Assembly (NCBI RefSeq): GCF_002283365.1
Contig: NZ_MQWD01000001.1
Coordinates: forward strand, 2,885,749 to 2,949,748
Origin: Rubrivirga marina
GTDB lineage: Bacteria; Bacteroidota; Rhodothermia; Rhodothermales; Rubricoccaceae
Direction: 5' to 3'
DNA: 64,000 nucleotides
The translations under genes were made by a program, and so were the position numbers. Of the stretch, positions 1 through 8,070 are shown piece by piece. The first letter of the stretch is position 1, and the number at the start of each line of letters is the position of its first letter. The notes under the pieces were generated by a model. That model did no database searches. It was not told the DNA's origin and saw only the letters and a program-made list of their open reading frames with translations.

Positions 1-615
1 GAGCGCGGCGCAGTTGACGGCCACGAGCGGGCCGCGCCGGCCGCTCCGCTCGTGGACGAACTGGGCGACGAGTTCTTTCCCCGTCCCGCTCTCGCCCGTC
101 ACGAGCACCGGGAGCGCGCTCTCGGCCACGTCGGCCGCCAGGGCGAGGGCGTCGACGAGCCCGGAGTCCTGCGTCACGATGGGGCCCGCCTGCCGCTGGC
201 GGCCCAACTCGGCGCGGAGTGCCCGGAGTTGGGACCGCAGCCGCCCGTGCTCGACGGCGCGCTCGACCATGACCCGGAGCGCGTCGACCTCGTACGGCTT
301 CTGGAGAAAGTGGAAGGCCCCGGCCCGGACGGCCTCGACGGCCGCCTCGACGGTCCCGTGCGCCGTCACGATCACGACGGGCGTCTCGGGGGCCCGCTCC
401 TGGAGCCCGTCGAGGACGGCCATCCCGTCGAGCGGGGCCATCCGGAGGTCGACGAGCGCGACGTCGAACCGCCCCGGGGCGACGGCATCGAGCGCGTCGT
501 CGCCTCGAGCGAAGGCCTCGACGGCGCACCCGAACGAGTGCAGGGCGGCCCGGGTCGCGGCGCGGACGTGGGGCTCGTCGTCGACGAGGAGGACGGTCGC
601 GGAGGGGGCGGTCAT
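1..615 (-). CDS. Sigma-54-dependent response regulator, NtrC type (partial, C-terminus outside window)
   Basis: At least 205 residues are visible before the window edge. The N-terminal receiver domain has the acidic pocket D12-D13, phospho-acceptor D56 (VALVDLRM context) and the FLQKP lysine. A linker follows, then the start of the sigma-54 AAA+ domain with Walker A GESGTGKE at residues 174-181 and the conserved LVAVNCAAL segment at the edge. The family opens sigma-54 promoters after phosphorylation. The ATG overlaps the stop of the upstream kinase gene by four bases, so the two are translationally coupled and almost certainly partners. The C-terminal part of the AAA+ domain and the DNA-binding helix-turn-helix cannot be seen. 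The target genes are unknown; the amino-acid permease at the head of the same operon is a plausible one. Confidence 0.93.
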   Translation of the reverse strand, partial: MTAPSATVLLVDDEPHVRAATRAALHSFGCAVEAFARGDDALDAVAPGRFDVALVDLRMAPLDGMAVLDGLQERAPETPVVIVTAHGTVEAAVEAVRAGAFHFLQKPYEVDALRVMVERAVEHGRLRSQLRALRAELGRQRQAGPIVTQDSGLVDALALAADVAESALPVLVTGESGTGKELVAQFVHERSGRRGPLVAVNCAAL

Positions 616-2324
616 GGCGAGGGGGAGGGGACTGCGGGGATCGAAACGAAGAACCGCCCGCCGGGGCCGGGCTCGGCCCATGCCCGCCCGCCGTGGGCCT
701 CGGCGACGCGGCGGACGATCGTGAGGCCGAGCCCGGCGCTCCCGGCGCGCGCGTCGTCAGGCGTCCCGAGTTGAACGAGCGGCTCGAACACCCGGTCCAC
801 GGCGTCGTCGGGGAGCCCCGGCCCGTCGTCCTCGACCGCGAGCCGGACGCCGCCGGGGGGCGCCTCGACGCGGACGACGACGCGGGACGCCGCGTGGCGG
901 ACGGCGTTGGCGGCGAGGTTCGAAAGCGCCATCGCCAGCCCGTCGGCGTCGCCCTCGACGATCGGTACGCCCGCCGCTTCGACGGCGACGTCGACGCCCC
1001 GCTCGGCCGCGACGAGCCGGACGCCCTCGGCCGCCGCGTGCGCGACCTCGGACAGGTCGACCGGGCCGACCGGTCGTCCGCCGACCTCGACCCGGGCGAG
1101 GTCGAGGAGCCGGGCCGTGAGCGCCTTCATCCGCTCGACGTCGCCTCGGACGATCTCGGCCAACTCGCGCTGGTCGTCCGACAGGGGGCCGACCGCGCCG
1201 CGGAGGAGGAGGTCGGCCGCCACGTGCATCGAGGTCAGGGGCGTGCGGAGCTCGTGGCTCACGGCGGCGAGGAACTCGCGACGCGCCACGTCGAGCGCTC
1301 GGAACGGCGTGACGTCGTCGAGGACGAGGACCGCGAGCCGGTCGGGCGAACTCCCGGTCGGTTCATCGGGCTCGGCGGGGACCGACACCTCGGTCCGGCG
1401 GAGCCGGAACGTCTGGTGGCCCACCTCGACGAGCGGGTCGGGACCGTCGGAGGGGCGGGCCGAGGCGAGGGCCGAGGCGACCTCGGCGAGCGGCCGGCCG
1501 GGGGCTCCGCCGCCGACGAGCGCCTCGGCCGCCTCGTTGACCAGGCGGACGCGGGCGTCGGGCCCCTCCGTCACCACGACCGGGCTCGGGATCGCGGCGA
1601 CGAGCGACTCGGCCGTCCGCTTCTCGCGGAGGAGCGCCCGGACGTTCAGCGCCTCATACGCCTCGAGGCGCTCGGCCATCTCGTTGAACGCCCGCGCGAG
1701 GGCCCCGACCTCGCCGCCTGCGCCGGCCCCCACGCGCTGGCGGAAGTCGCCGCGCCCGACCTCGGCGACGCCGGCCGTGAGGTCGCGGAGAGGGCGGGTG
1801 ATCCGCCGAGTCAGGAGCGCTCCGGCGACCCCCGACGCGACGACGGCGCAGGCGACGGCGAGCAGGAGGAGCCGCCGGGCCCGCTCTCCGGCCGCCTCGG
1901 CGCGCTGGGCGCGCTCCGTCGCCGCCCGCTCGTTGAGGACGAGGAGCCGGGCGCGAAGGCCGTCCACCCGCGCGGCCGACGCCTCCCCCTGGCGGTAGGC
2001 GTCGAACGAGGCCGCGAGCGTGTCGAGCAGGGCCGGCTCCTCCGGGAGCACGGCGGCCGTCCGGGCCTCGCCGAGCGCGTCGCGGAACGCGCGGTCCGCT
2101 CGCTCGGCCTCCCCGTCGTCGTCGCCGAGGCGGGCGGCCTCGGCCGCGTCGAGGGCCCGGCCCATCCGCTCGGCCGCGACCACGCTCCGCACGTTCTCGT
2201 CGAGCGTCTGGGTCACGGCCCCGCCGAGCCGCCCGAGGAGCGCCGCCGCGACCGCCCCGATCCCGACCGTGAGGAGGGTCAGGGCGAGGAAGCTCAGGGC
2301 GATCTGGACGGCGAGTCGGCGCAC
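612..2324 (-). CDS. Membrane sensor histidine kinase (HAMP-PAS-HisKA-HATPase)
   Basis: This 570-residue protein starts at GTG. It has a membrane helix near residues 5-30, a periplasmic helical sensor of about 115 residues, a second helix near 148-173, then a HAMP linker, a PAS-like domain (about 240-340), a HisKA domain with phospho-acceptor H357 in SHELRTP, and a HATPase domain with the N box NLAANAVRH and the DDGPGLP and GLGLTIV glycine boxes. It would sense an envelope or membrane signal and phosphorylate the NtrC-type regulator whose ATG overlaps its stop codon. Upstream on the same strand are two tiny membrane proteins and an amino-acid permease with short gaps, so the sensor may be tied to transport activity. 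That link is inference from gene order. Confidence 0.93.
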   Translation of the reverse strand: MRRLAVQIALSFLALTLLTVGIGAVAAALLGRLGGAVTQTLDENVRSVVAAERMGRALDAAEAARLGDDDGEAERADRAFRDALGEARTAAVLPEEPALLDTLAASFDAYRQGEASAARVDGLRARLLVLNERAATERAQRAEAAGERARRLLLLAVACAVVASGVAGALLTRRITRPLRDLTAGVAEVGRGDFRQRVGAGAGGEVGALARAFNEMAERLEAYEALNVRALLREKRTAESLVAAIPSPVVVTEGPDARVRLVNEAAEALVGGGAPGRPLAEVASALASARPSDGPDPLVEVGHQTFRLRRTEVSVPAEPDEPTGSSPDRLAVLVLDDVTPFRALDVARREFLAAVSHELRTPLTSMHVAADLLLRGAVGPLSDDQRELAEIVRGDVERMKALTARLLDLARVEVGGRPVGPVDLSEVAHAAAEGVRLVAAERGVDVAVEAAGVPIVEGDADGLAMALSNLAANAVRHAASRVVVRVEAPPGGVRLAVEDDGPGLPDDAVDRVFEPLVQLGTPDDARAGSAGLGLTIVRRVAEAHGGRAWAEPGPGGRFFVSIPAVPSPSP

Positions 2325-2358
2325 GGGCGGGCAGGTGGGGCCCGGAGGGTACGGCCGT

Positions 2359-2571
2359 TCACATCGTCAGGAACGCGCGGGCGGCGGCGATCAGGCCGAG
2401 CACGATGAGAAGGGTGAACGCCCAGAACCCGACGATGTCGCCGGGCCGGCCGCCCTTCGTGTCGGACGGGGGCCGCGGAGGCGTGACGAGGGGGGCGCCG
2501 GAGGTGGCGAGCGACGTCGGCCGTTCCTTCGGGGCCGGGGGGCGGGTGCGCGAGTGTGGAGTGCGAGGCAT
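2359..2571 (-). CDS. Small single-pass membrane protein of unknown function (70 aa)
   Basis: The product is 70 residues with an ATG start. A proline-rich hydrophilic N-terminus of about 45 residues is followed by one hydrophobic helix at about 46-66 that runs almost to the C-terminus. I do not recognise a family. It sits between a 33-residue membrane protein (7-base gap) and the histidine kinase (34-base gap) on the same strand, in an operon headed by an amino-acid permease. It could be a permease accessory subunit or a bridge between permease and kinase; this is inference. Coding potential is supported mainly by the well-formed C-terminal helix and the tight spacing. Confidence 0.6.
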   Translation of the reverse strand: MPRTPHSRTRPPAPKERPTSLATSGAPLVTPPRPPSDTKGGRPGDIVGFWAFTLLIVLGLIAAARAFLTM

Positions 2572-2578
2572 TGGGGAA

Positions 2579-2680
2579 TCAGGCGAGGTGAACGAGGGTG
2601 ACGGTCAGGAGGAACACGAGGAGGAGCACGGCGACCACGTCGGACGGCCGTGCGGGGAGCGGGGCGGCGGGGTCGGGCAT
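2579..2680 (-). CDS. Micro membrane protein (33 aa)
   Basis: A 33-residue reading frame starts at ATG, 16 bases after the permease stop. It has a short proline- and alanine-rich N-terminus, then a hydrophobic helix (about residues 13-31) ending at the C-terminus. The same shape, a polar N-terminus and a terminal helix, is seen in the next gene. No family is recognised. A longer version reading further upstream would overlap the permease gene and begins with an arginine-rich stretch that looks non-coding, so the short ATG is preferred. It may be a regulatory peptide of the adjacent transporter; the existence of the protein itself is not certain. Confidence 0.5.
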   Translation of the reverse strand: MPDPAAPLPARPSDVVAVLLLVFLLTVTLVHLA

Positions 2681-2696
2681 GGCGGGCCGCGGCGGG

Positions 2697-4169
2697 TCAG
2701 GCCGGGAGCGGCGTGAGCGTCGGCGGCGCGCCTGGCGACGGGACCGCCAGTGGCGACGGGGGAGCGGCCCGCCGGGCATGCGGGCGACCGTAGAGCGCGT
2801 ACACGACGAGCCCGACCGCGAGCCACACGCCGAACCGGACCCACGTCTGGGGCGGAAGCCCGAGCATGAGCCCGACGCACGACAGGATCGACAGCGCGGC
2901 GACCAGCCCGAGGGCCGGCACGCGGAACGGCCGCTCCGCCTCCGGCTGGGTCCGCCGGAGCCACCACACCCCGCCGGACACCAGCGCGAAAGCGAAGAGG
3001 GTCCCGATGTTGGTGAGCTCGGCCGCGGCCGAGATGTCGACGAGGCCGGCGCCGACCGCCACGAACGCGCCCGTAAGGACCGTCGCGAAGGCCGGGGTCC
3101 GGAACCGGGGGTGGACCCGCGCCATCCGCTCGGGCAGGAGTCCGTCCCGGCTCATCGCGAAGAGCACGCGCGTCTGGCCGAGCTGCATCACGAGGAGCAC
3201 GCTCGCCATCGAGAGGACGGCCCCTACCGAGACGACGGCGGCGACGCCGCCCGCCCCGACCGCCCGGAGCGCGGCGGCGACAGGTTCGGCGTTCGCTAGG
3301 GCCGCCGTCGGGACCATCCCGGTGAGGACGGCGGCGACGGCCACGTACAGGACCGTGCAGACGAGGAGGCTCGCGAGGATCCCGATCGGCACGTCGCGCT
3401 GTGGGCGCTTCGCTTCCTCGGCCGTCGTGCTCACGGCGTCGAAGCCGATGTAGGCGAAGAACACGAGGGCCGCCCCCGTCAGCGTCCCACCGAAGCCATT
3501 GGGCGCGAACGGCGTCCAGTTCACGGGGTCCACGTGGCGGATGCCGACCCAGAGGAACAGCCCGATCATCGTCAGCTTGACCAGCACGAGGACGGCGTTG
3601 ACGCGCGCGCTCTCGCTCGTCCCGAGGCACAGGAGCGCCGTGATGGCCAACACGACGAGGACCGCCGGCAGGTTGATCACGACCGGCATGCCAAGCACGT
3701 GCGGCGCCCCCGCCAGCACGTCGGGCGCGAGGCGCGCCGCCGTCATCGGGTCGGTCCCGAGCCACGCCGGGAGCGCGAGGCCGCCCAGGGCGAGGAGCCC
3801 CTGGAGGTACCCACTCCACCCGATGGCGACGGCCACATTGCCGACGCCGTACTCGAGGAGCAAGTCCCACCCGATGATCCACCCGACGAGCCGGCCGAAC
3901 GCGGCCGTCGCGTACGTGTAAGCGCTGCCGGCGACGGGCATCATCGATGCGAACTCGGCGTAGCACAGCCCGGCCAGCCCGCAGGCCACGCCGGTCATCA
4001 CGAACGAGATGATGAGGGACGGGCCCGCACCGACGTGCCCCGGCCCGCCGGCCGCGGCCGTGCCGGTCAGGACGAAGATGCCGGTCCCGATGATGGCCCC
4101 GACGCCCATGAGGGTCAGCTGAACGGGTCCGAGCGTGCGGCGGAGGGACGGGGGGGCGGGGGAGTGCAT
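2697..4169 (-). CDS. APC-superfamily amino acid permease (cationic amino acid transporter type)
   Basis: The product is 490 residues from the ATG and about 12 membrane helices can be traced. The first helix carries the unwound glycine motif GAIIGTGIFV that binds the amino-acid backbone in this superfamily. The second has the PVAGSAYTY region, followed by WDLLLEYGVGN, typical of the cationic amino acid transporter and YfnA-like branch. It would import amino acids across the inner membrane by proton symport or exchange; the substrate cannot be read from sequence. A GTG 16 codons upstream (4217) is in frame, but the extra residues do not resemble the family. It heads an operon with two micro membrane proteins and a two-component system. 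Confidence 0.9.
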   Translation of the reverse strand: MHSPAPPSLRRTLGPVQLTLMGVGAIIGTGIFVLTGTAAAGGPGHVGAGPSLIISFVMTGVACGLAGLCYAEFASMMPVAGSAYTYATAAFGRLVGWIIGWDLLLEYGVGNVAVAIGWSGYLQGLLALGGLALPAWLGTDPMTAARLAPDVLAGAPHVLGMPVVINLPAVLVVLAITALLCLGTSESARVNAVLVLVKLTMIGLFLWVGIRHVDPVNWTPFAPNGFGGTLTGAALVFFAYIGFDAVSTTAEEAKRPQRDVPIGILASLLVCTVLYVAVAAVLTGMVPTAALANAEPVAAALRAVGAGGVAAVVSVGAVLSMASVLLVMQLGQTRVLFAMSRDGLLPERMARVHPRFRTPAFATVLTGAFVAVGAGLVDISAAAELTNIGTLFAFALVSGGVWWLRRTQPEAERPFRVPALGLVAALSILSCVGLMLGLPPQTWVRFGVWLAVGLVVYALYGRPHARRAAPPSPLAVPSPGAPPTLTPLPA

Positions 4170-4756
4170 GACGGGGCGCAAGGATGGGCGGCCCGTGCCA
4201 AAGGGTGTGCCGGCCACCTCTCCCGCTCTCCCAGGCCGCTGCGGGGCGTCACCGGCCTGGACCTCGTGCAGCGTGCGTTCCCAGGCCGCGTCCCCGTTGC
4301 AGGGTGCAACGAGGTCCTGTGGCGGTGCGTCGAGCCGCGGAGGTGGGCTTTGGCACGACCCCGATCGGTGCCGGTGCCGGGCTCGGCCGCTTGCGCACGT
4401 CAGGCCAATACGCGGCAGATCCCCTTCCCGGCAGATCCGATTTCCTGCCGGTGAGGGGGGACTCCAGGCGGCTTGCCACGCCGCCGTCCTGCACGTCGTA
4501 GGGTCCGATCGGGTCGTGCTCCGAGCTCGCCGGGGGCACGCCGGTCAATCCAAGTGACCCACCCGGACGCGGGGCCGGCCTGGGGAAGTCGACCGGCCCC
4601 GCGAGGCCCAGGCGAAGCCGTCTGGCGCTCACCTGTGGCGGCGGCGTAGACCCGCGAGGTGGGCCGATCTAACCCCTAGAGGCCGAGGTACCGGTCCGGC
4701 CTCGTGGTCCGCGCGTCCCCTGCTCGGGGGCACCCAGCATGCCTCGCGAATCGTCC
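4170..4756. other. Long intergenic stretch with inverted repeats, no supported gene
   Basis: About 590 bases lie between the permease start and the stop of the lipoprotein gene, both on the minus strand. Open frames here have erratic composition and no recognisable product. It holds a direct repeat CGGCAGATCC (4413-4422 and 4430-4439, 17-base period), a CCGGCAG/CTGCCGG inverted pair (4428-4434, 4445-4451), an 11-base-pair hairpin (4568-4603) and a GAGGCCG/CGGCCTC pair (4679-4703). The last two lie downstream of the lipoprotein gene and may end its transcript. The permease promoter should also be here. Confidence 0.6.
4568..4603. terminator. Perfect GC-rich hairpin, candidate terminator
   Basis: An 11-base arm at 4568-4578 pairs perfectly with 4593-4603 across a 14-base loop. 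It lies about 150 bases downstream of the lipoprotein stop (4757, minus strand). No T-run follows, so a role as terminator is only a suggestion. Confidence 0.4.
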
Positions 4757-5260
4757 CTACCCGCACGTGTCGGACACGCGGACCCGCTCGACGACCGACG
4801 TCAGGACGCCCTGCGCATTGGCGGTGACGTGGAGGACGGCCTTGAGCCGGAAGTCCGGGGCGGCCCCCCGGCCGATCACCCGCGTCGACTGCGTGATGGT
4901 GTACGTCTGGCCCGCCGTCAGGTTGAGGGAGAGCGTCCCGTTCTCGTTCCCGCGGTACGTGTTGCCGAGGCTGCCCGTCCCCGTGACGTGGAGGGTGTAG
5001 TTGCTCGTCAAGTGGAGGCCGCCGCCCCGGTCCGCCCGGACGTGGTCGACGGACCTGGTGGTCCCACGTAAGACGACGACCTCGCCTGTGCAGAGGGTGA
5101 ACCGCGTCCGCAGTGGGGTCTCGGTGACGGTGGCGGCATCGGCGGTGGCGGCCGTCTCGACGGCGTCGCAGCCGGGGAGGGCGGCCGCGGCCAGCAGGAG
5201 CGCGATGACGCAGAGGCCGTTGGCGAGGGGTCGTCTCAATGGAGCGATGGAGGTGGGCAT
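4757..5260 (-). CDS. Putative lipoprotein of unknown function
   Basis: The 167-residue product begins at the ATG that precedes an arginine-containing n-region, a hydrophobic helix (NGLCVIALLLAAAALPG) and a lipobox LPGC, so it should be lipidated and anchored in the envelope. The mature part is a compact, beta-rich, threonine- and asparagine-rich domain of about 135 residues with two further cysteines, one near its start (LCTGE) and one next to the C-terminus (DTCG), which could form a disulfide. No family is recognised. It is a lone gene between the permease operon and the haloperoxidase. Frames reading further upstream would add residues without signal-peptide character. Confidence 0.75.
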   Translation of the reverse strand: MPTSIAPLRRPLANGLCVIALLLAAAALPGCDAVETAATADAATVTETPLRTRFTLCTGEVVVLRGTTRSVDHVRADRGGGLHLTSNYTLHVTGTGSLGNTYRGNENGTLSLNLTAGQTYTITQSTRVIGRGAAPDFRLKAVLHVTANAQGVLTSVVERVRVSDTCG

Positions 5261-5686
5261 TGAGGGGGAGGGAACGGTACGCCGCGCTGGGGGCCAGCGA
5301 CACCCGGCCTTTCTCTGAGCCCGCTGAATGCGGCTCCAAGGCTGAATGCCGCTGCTTACCCCTGTCGCGGCGTTGGCCCTGCCGGGCACGGCGTCGAGGT
5401 GGGCTCCCCGGCGACCGAGTCGGCCTCGGGGACGGGGCCGAGCGGGGGGCGTAGGCGCGAGCGCGATTGGATCGGTTGCGTTTCCGAACGGGTCCGGGGG
5501 CCCGGTTCGGGATTCGGGCGTACTCAGAGGGCTCTCAGACCCTTGTCTGAGAGCCCTCTCTTGATTCAGGGGCCGAAGGCGGTCACCACGACGTGTCGCG
5601 GTACCGTGGTGTCCGCGGCAGATTGGGCAGGCAGGGAGTCTGCCGCTGAGGGAGCTCCGACGCGTTCGCCTGCTTCGGGAATCCGG
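5261..5686. other. Intergenic region with a strong hairpin and a 17-base tandem repeat
   Basis: This stretch separates the haloperoxidase stop (5687) from the lipoprotein start (5260), both minus strand. It contains the hairpin at 5526-5559 and a repeat GCTGAATGC at 5324-5332 and 5341-5349, about 64-90 bases upstream of the lipoprotein start. I see no credible gene. Confidence 0.6.
5526..5559. terminator. 15-base-pair perfect hairpin downstream of the haloperoxidase gene
   Basis: The arms 5526-5540 and 5545-5559 are perfectly complementary with a four-base CCTT loop. It lies about 130 bases past the stop of the minus-strand haloperoxidase gene and is the most likely end of that transcript. 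A typical T-tract is missing on the minus strand. Confidence 0.6.
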
Positions 5687-7726
5687 TCAGCCCCCGTATC
5701 GGGCGTACCACACCTCTGCAGGGACCTTCTGGCCGTCGGCGAAGATCTGGACCCCGGCGGTGTCTCCGTTGCCAGAGACCCGGACGCGGTCGCCGTCGAA
5801 ACTGGTGAACGACATGGACACTGGCTCGGGGTACATCGACAGCTGCTCCTCGAGGATCGACACGGCGACGCGCTCTCCCAACCGGACGGACTCCGAGTAG
5901 TCTGTGTAATAGTGGACGCCGGCCATGTTGCGTGCGATCGCGACGTTCGCCGCCAGCTTGTTGAGCTCTCCCTGGACCGTCAGCATCGGCGAGCCAGGGG
6001 CCGGCACGAGCTCGCCTCCCTCGTCCGCATTCCCGCTGAGGTCAGGGCGGAACGTCGGGACCAGCGCCGGGAGCGGCCACATGCGCTCCGCCCGCCCGTC
6101 ATCGCCGTACATCTCGAAGAACGCCTTCAGCACCGTCACGCACGCTCCGGCGACCGTCGCGTGACCGGCCCCGTAGGCGGGGTGGGTCGGCGAGCCCTCC
6201 GGGAAGGCCATCGGGAGGAGGTAGTTCGTCGCGTCGGCGATGGCCGGCAGGCCCGCCGGGATCTCTCCGGCCGGCCGCGGCTTGATCCGCACGGCAGCGT
6301 TCGTGCTCGCGTTCTGGGCGGTGTTGTGAGCCGCGACGCGGCTGAGGATGTCCGCCGGAATCATGCTGTGGAGCCGGCCGATGGTGCTGCGGAGCGACTC
6401 GTCCGCGATGCGGTCGGGGTCGTTGGCGTGGAGCGTGAGCAGCCCGGCCACCGCCTCGGGGCGGGCGCGACGGTGGTGCATCCACTTCTGGCGCCACACG
6501 GCCTTCAACGCGCGCGTCGCCACCTCCGTCACCAGCGACAGGACGTGCGGACCACCAAACGAGGCGAAGGCCGACCGCGTCCGGCTGCTCGTCTCGGGGA
6601 GCCCCCGGTCCTTCGGGAAGAGCCGGCCCTCCGCGAGCATCAGGAGGCACGCCACCAAGTACGCCTGGTAGAGCGCGTCGTAGTGGACGTAGGTCGCGAT
6701 GTCGCGGGGCGTCGTGAGGTACCGCCGGCGGTCGAGGAAGACGTCGAGGTTGTTGAAGTCGACTCCGTTCTGGCAGTCGAGCCAGCTCGCCCAGTTCGTC
6801 ATGTAATCGATCCCGGGCTTGGCGACGATGGAGCGCTGGTCGATGACCTGCGTCCCGAACAGGACGAACCCATCGTTGGACCCGAAGTTGGCGCGCACGC
6901 CGCGGAATCCGGGGCCGGCGCCATTTCCCTGCGCTGGGGTGCCGTCGAGCGCCTGGAAGGTCGCCCTGTCGTTCCGGTTGCCCGCGATCATGAACTGCGA
7001 GAGCCACGGCCCCGTCTTCGAACCGGGAGTCGACCCGCGGAAGAGGTCGGCGCCACTCGTGATGCGGCCCCGCATCTCGTACCGCATCTGCTCCGCGTCC
7101 GTGTCCGCTTGGAAGCCGGGCCGGAAGTAGGGCATCGAGTCCAACGCGCTCACGACCGCGGCGACGCCTGGGCCGGTCCCGTCGGTGATCGCCGTGAACG
7201 GGACGTCCCGCAGCAGCGCCATGGCGTAGAGCTCGGCCATCTCGGCGGCCAACTCGGGCGTGTCCAACCGGGGCGCCGGCTGGAACCCGAGCGCGGCGGC
7301 GTCGGCGCCCTGGTTCTCGAAGACGTGCCCCGTGAACGGGCTCGTGAGCTTCCGGTAGCCGAGGCGGTCGCTCGGCGGGGCCGTCTCGTTGCCGGGCACA
7401 GTCAGGCGGATCGGATCCTCGGCCGTCCCCGCCCCGTGCCGGTTGGCCCCCATCGGCAACGTTTCGACGGCGCCGGTCTCTTGCCCCGTGAGCACCCGCA
7501 CCATCGCGTGGTAGCTCGGCGGGTGGACCGCGCCGTTCACGTCGTGAGGGAGCCCTTTGTGGTAGTTGGCGGGGAAGCTCATCCCGTAGGCGGTCTCCTC
7601 TCCGTTGATGAGCGTGACGCCGTCGCCCCGGTGGTCGGCAAGCGGAGAGACGGCGTCGCGGCGGGCGCGGGCGGCGGCACGGCGGGCGCCACAGTCTGGA
7701 GCCGGGAGTCCAATCGAACGAGACAT
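5687..7726 (-). CDS. Vanadium-dependent haloperoxidase (PAP2-like fold)
   Basis: The product is 679 residues, close to algal and cyanobacterial vanadium bromoperoxidases. The vanadate-binding set can be read: K414 and R422 in KWMHHRRARPE (the same 8-residue spacing as the algal enzymes), H522 in AYGAGHATVAG (the acid/base region that reads PSGH in many relatives) and R599 with the vanadate-coordinating H605 in ARNMAGVHYYTD. The family uses hydrogen peroxide to oxidise bromide, iodide or chloride; the halide cannot be told from sequence. No clear signal peptide is visible at the ATG, whose N-terminus is arginine- and alanine-rich. The gene stands alone with a hairpin after it. Roles in chemical defence or signal quenching are speculative. 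Confidence 0.9.
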   Translation of the reverse strand: MSRSIGLPAPDCGARRAAARARRDAVSPLADHRGDGVTLINGEETAYGMSFPANYHKGLPHDVNGAVHPPSYHAMVRVLTGQETGAVETLPMGANRHGAGTAEDPIRLTVPGNETAPPSDRLGYRKLTSPFTGHVFENQGADAAALGFQPAPRLDTPELAAEMAELYAMALLRDVPFTAITDGTGPGVAAVVSALDSMPYFRPGFQADTDAEQMRYEMRGRITSGADLFRGSTPGSKTGPWLSQFMIAGNRNDRATFQALDGTPAQGNGAGPGFRGVRANFGSNDGFVLFGTQVIDQRSIVAKPGIDYMTNWASWLDCQNGVDFNNLDVFLDRRRYLTTPRDIATYVHYDALYQAYLVACLLMLAEGRLFPKDRGLPETSSRTRSAFASFGGPHVLSLVTEVATRALKAVWRQKWMHHRRARPEAVAGLLTLHANDPDRIADESLRSTIGRLHSMIPADILSRVAAHNTAQNASTNAAVRIKPRPAGEIPAGLPAIADATNYLLPMAFPEGSPTHPAYGAGHATVAGACVTVLKAFFEMYGDDGRAERMWPLPALVPTFRPDLSGNADEGGELVPAPGSPMLTVQGELNKLAANVAIARNMAGVHYYTDYSESVRLGERVAVSILEEQLSMYPEPVSMSFTSFDGDRVRVSGNGDTAGVQIFADGQKVPAEVWYARYGG

Positions 7727-8070
7727 TGGAGTCGCCGATGAGGCGAGGTAGGGTCGTGGATGCTACGTACCACACTCGTTCTGCTTGGCACGATGGGCCG
7801 GACCAGTGGCCGTTAATTTTGAGAACTCGGGCGCCCAATTTTTTGTCACTCCGGCGGTTGCTCCCATGAGTAGTTGGCAGTGGTCGATTCAGATCCGGGC
7901 GGCAGGGACTACGCCGAGTGGACGAGTCCGCTTGGGCGGGCGGTGGAGGGGCTCGCGAGTGGGCCCGTCACGTCGTGGCCGAGGTCGCTGCGAGGACCGC
8001 TGAGGCGGGGCGGACCCTCGGCCCGACGTGGGCGTGCCACACCCCACACGATGTAGAGAGACCTGACGTC
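7727..8070. other. Divergent promoter region between haloperoxidase and kinase genes
   Basis: The stretch holds no supported gene, but it contains the most A+T-rich patches of the area (about 7812-7848). One of them, TAATTTTG at 7814-7821, fits the Bacteroidota -7 element TAnnTTTG. No TTTG box lies at the usual distance upstream, so the promoter call is weak. Confidence 0.4.
7814..7821 (+). promoter_or_regulatory. Possible Bacteroidota-type -7 element
   Basis: TAATTTTG matches the TAnnTTTG motif known for primary sigma factor promoters in Bacteroidota. It is about 250 bases before the kinase start at 8071. The partner -33 TTTG is not at 19-21 bases, so this may be chance. Confidence 0.2.

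Noticed and set aside
4135-4632. Open frames of 105-140 codons in the first long intergenic region, both strands
   Set aside because: Composition is irregular, no hydrophobic core or motif is visible, and there is no operon spacing.
7918-8070. Upstream GTG start for the four-PAS kinase
   Set aside because: The 51 added residues have no PAS or membrane character, and the ATG at 8071 precedes the first domain at a suitable distance.
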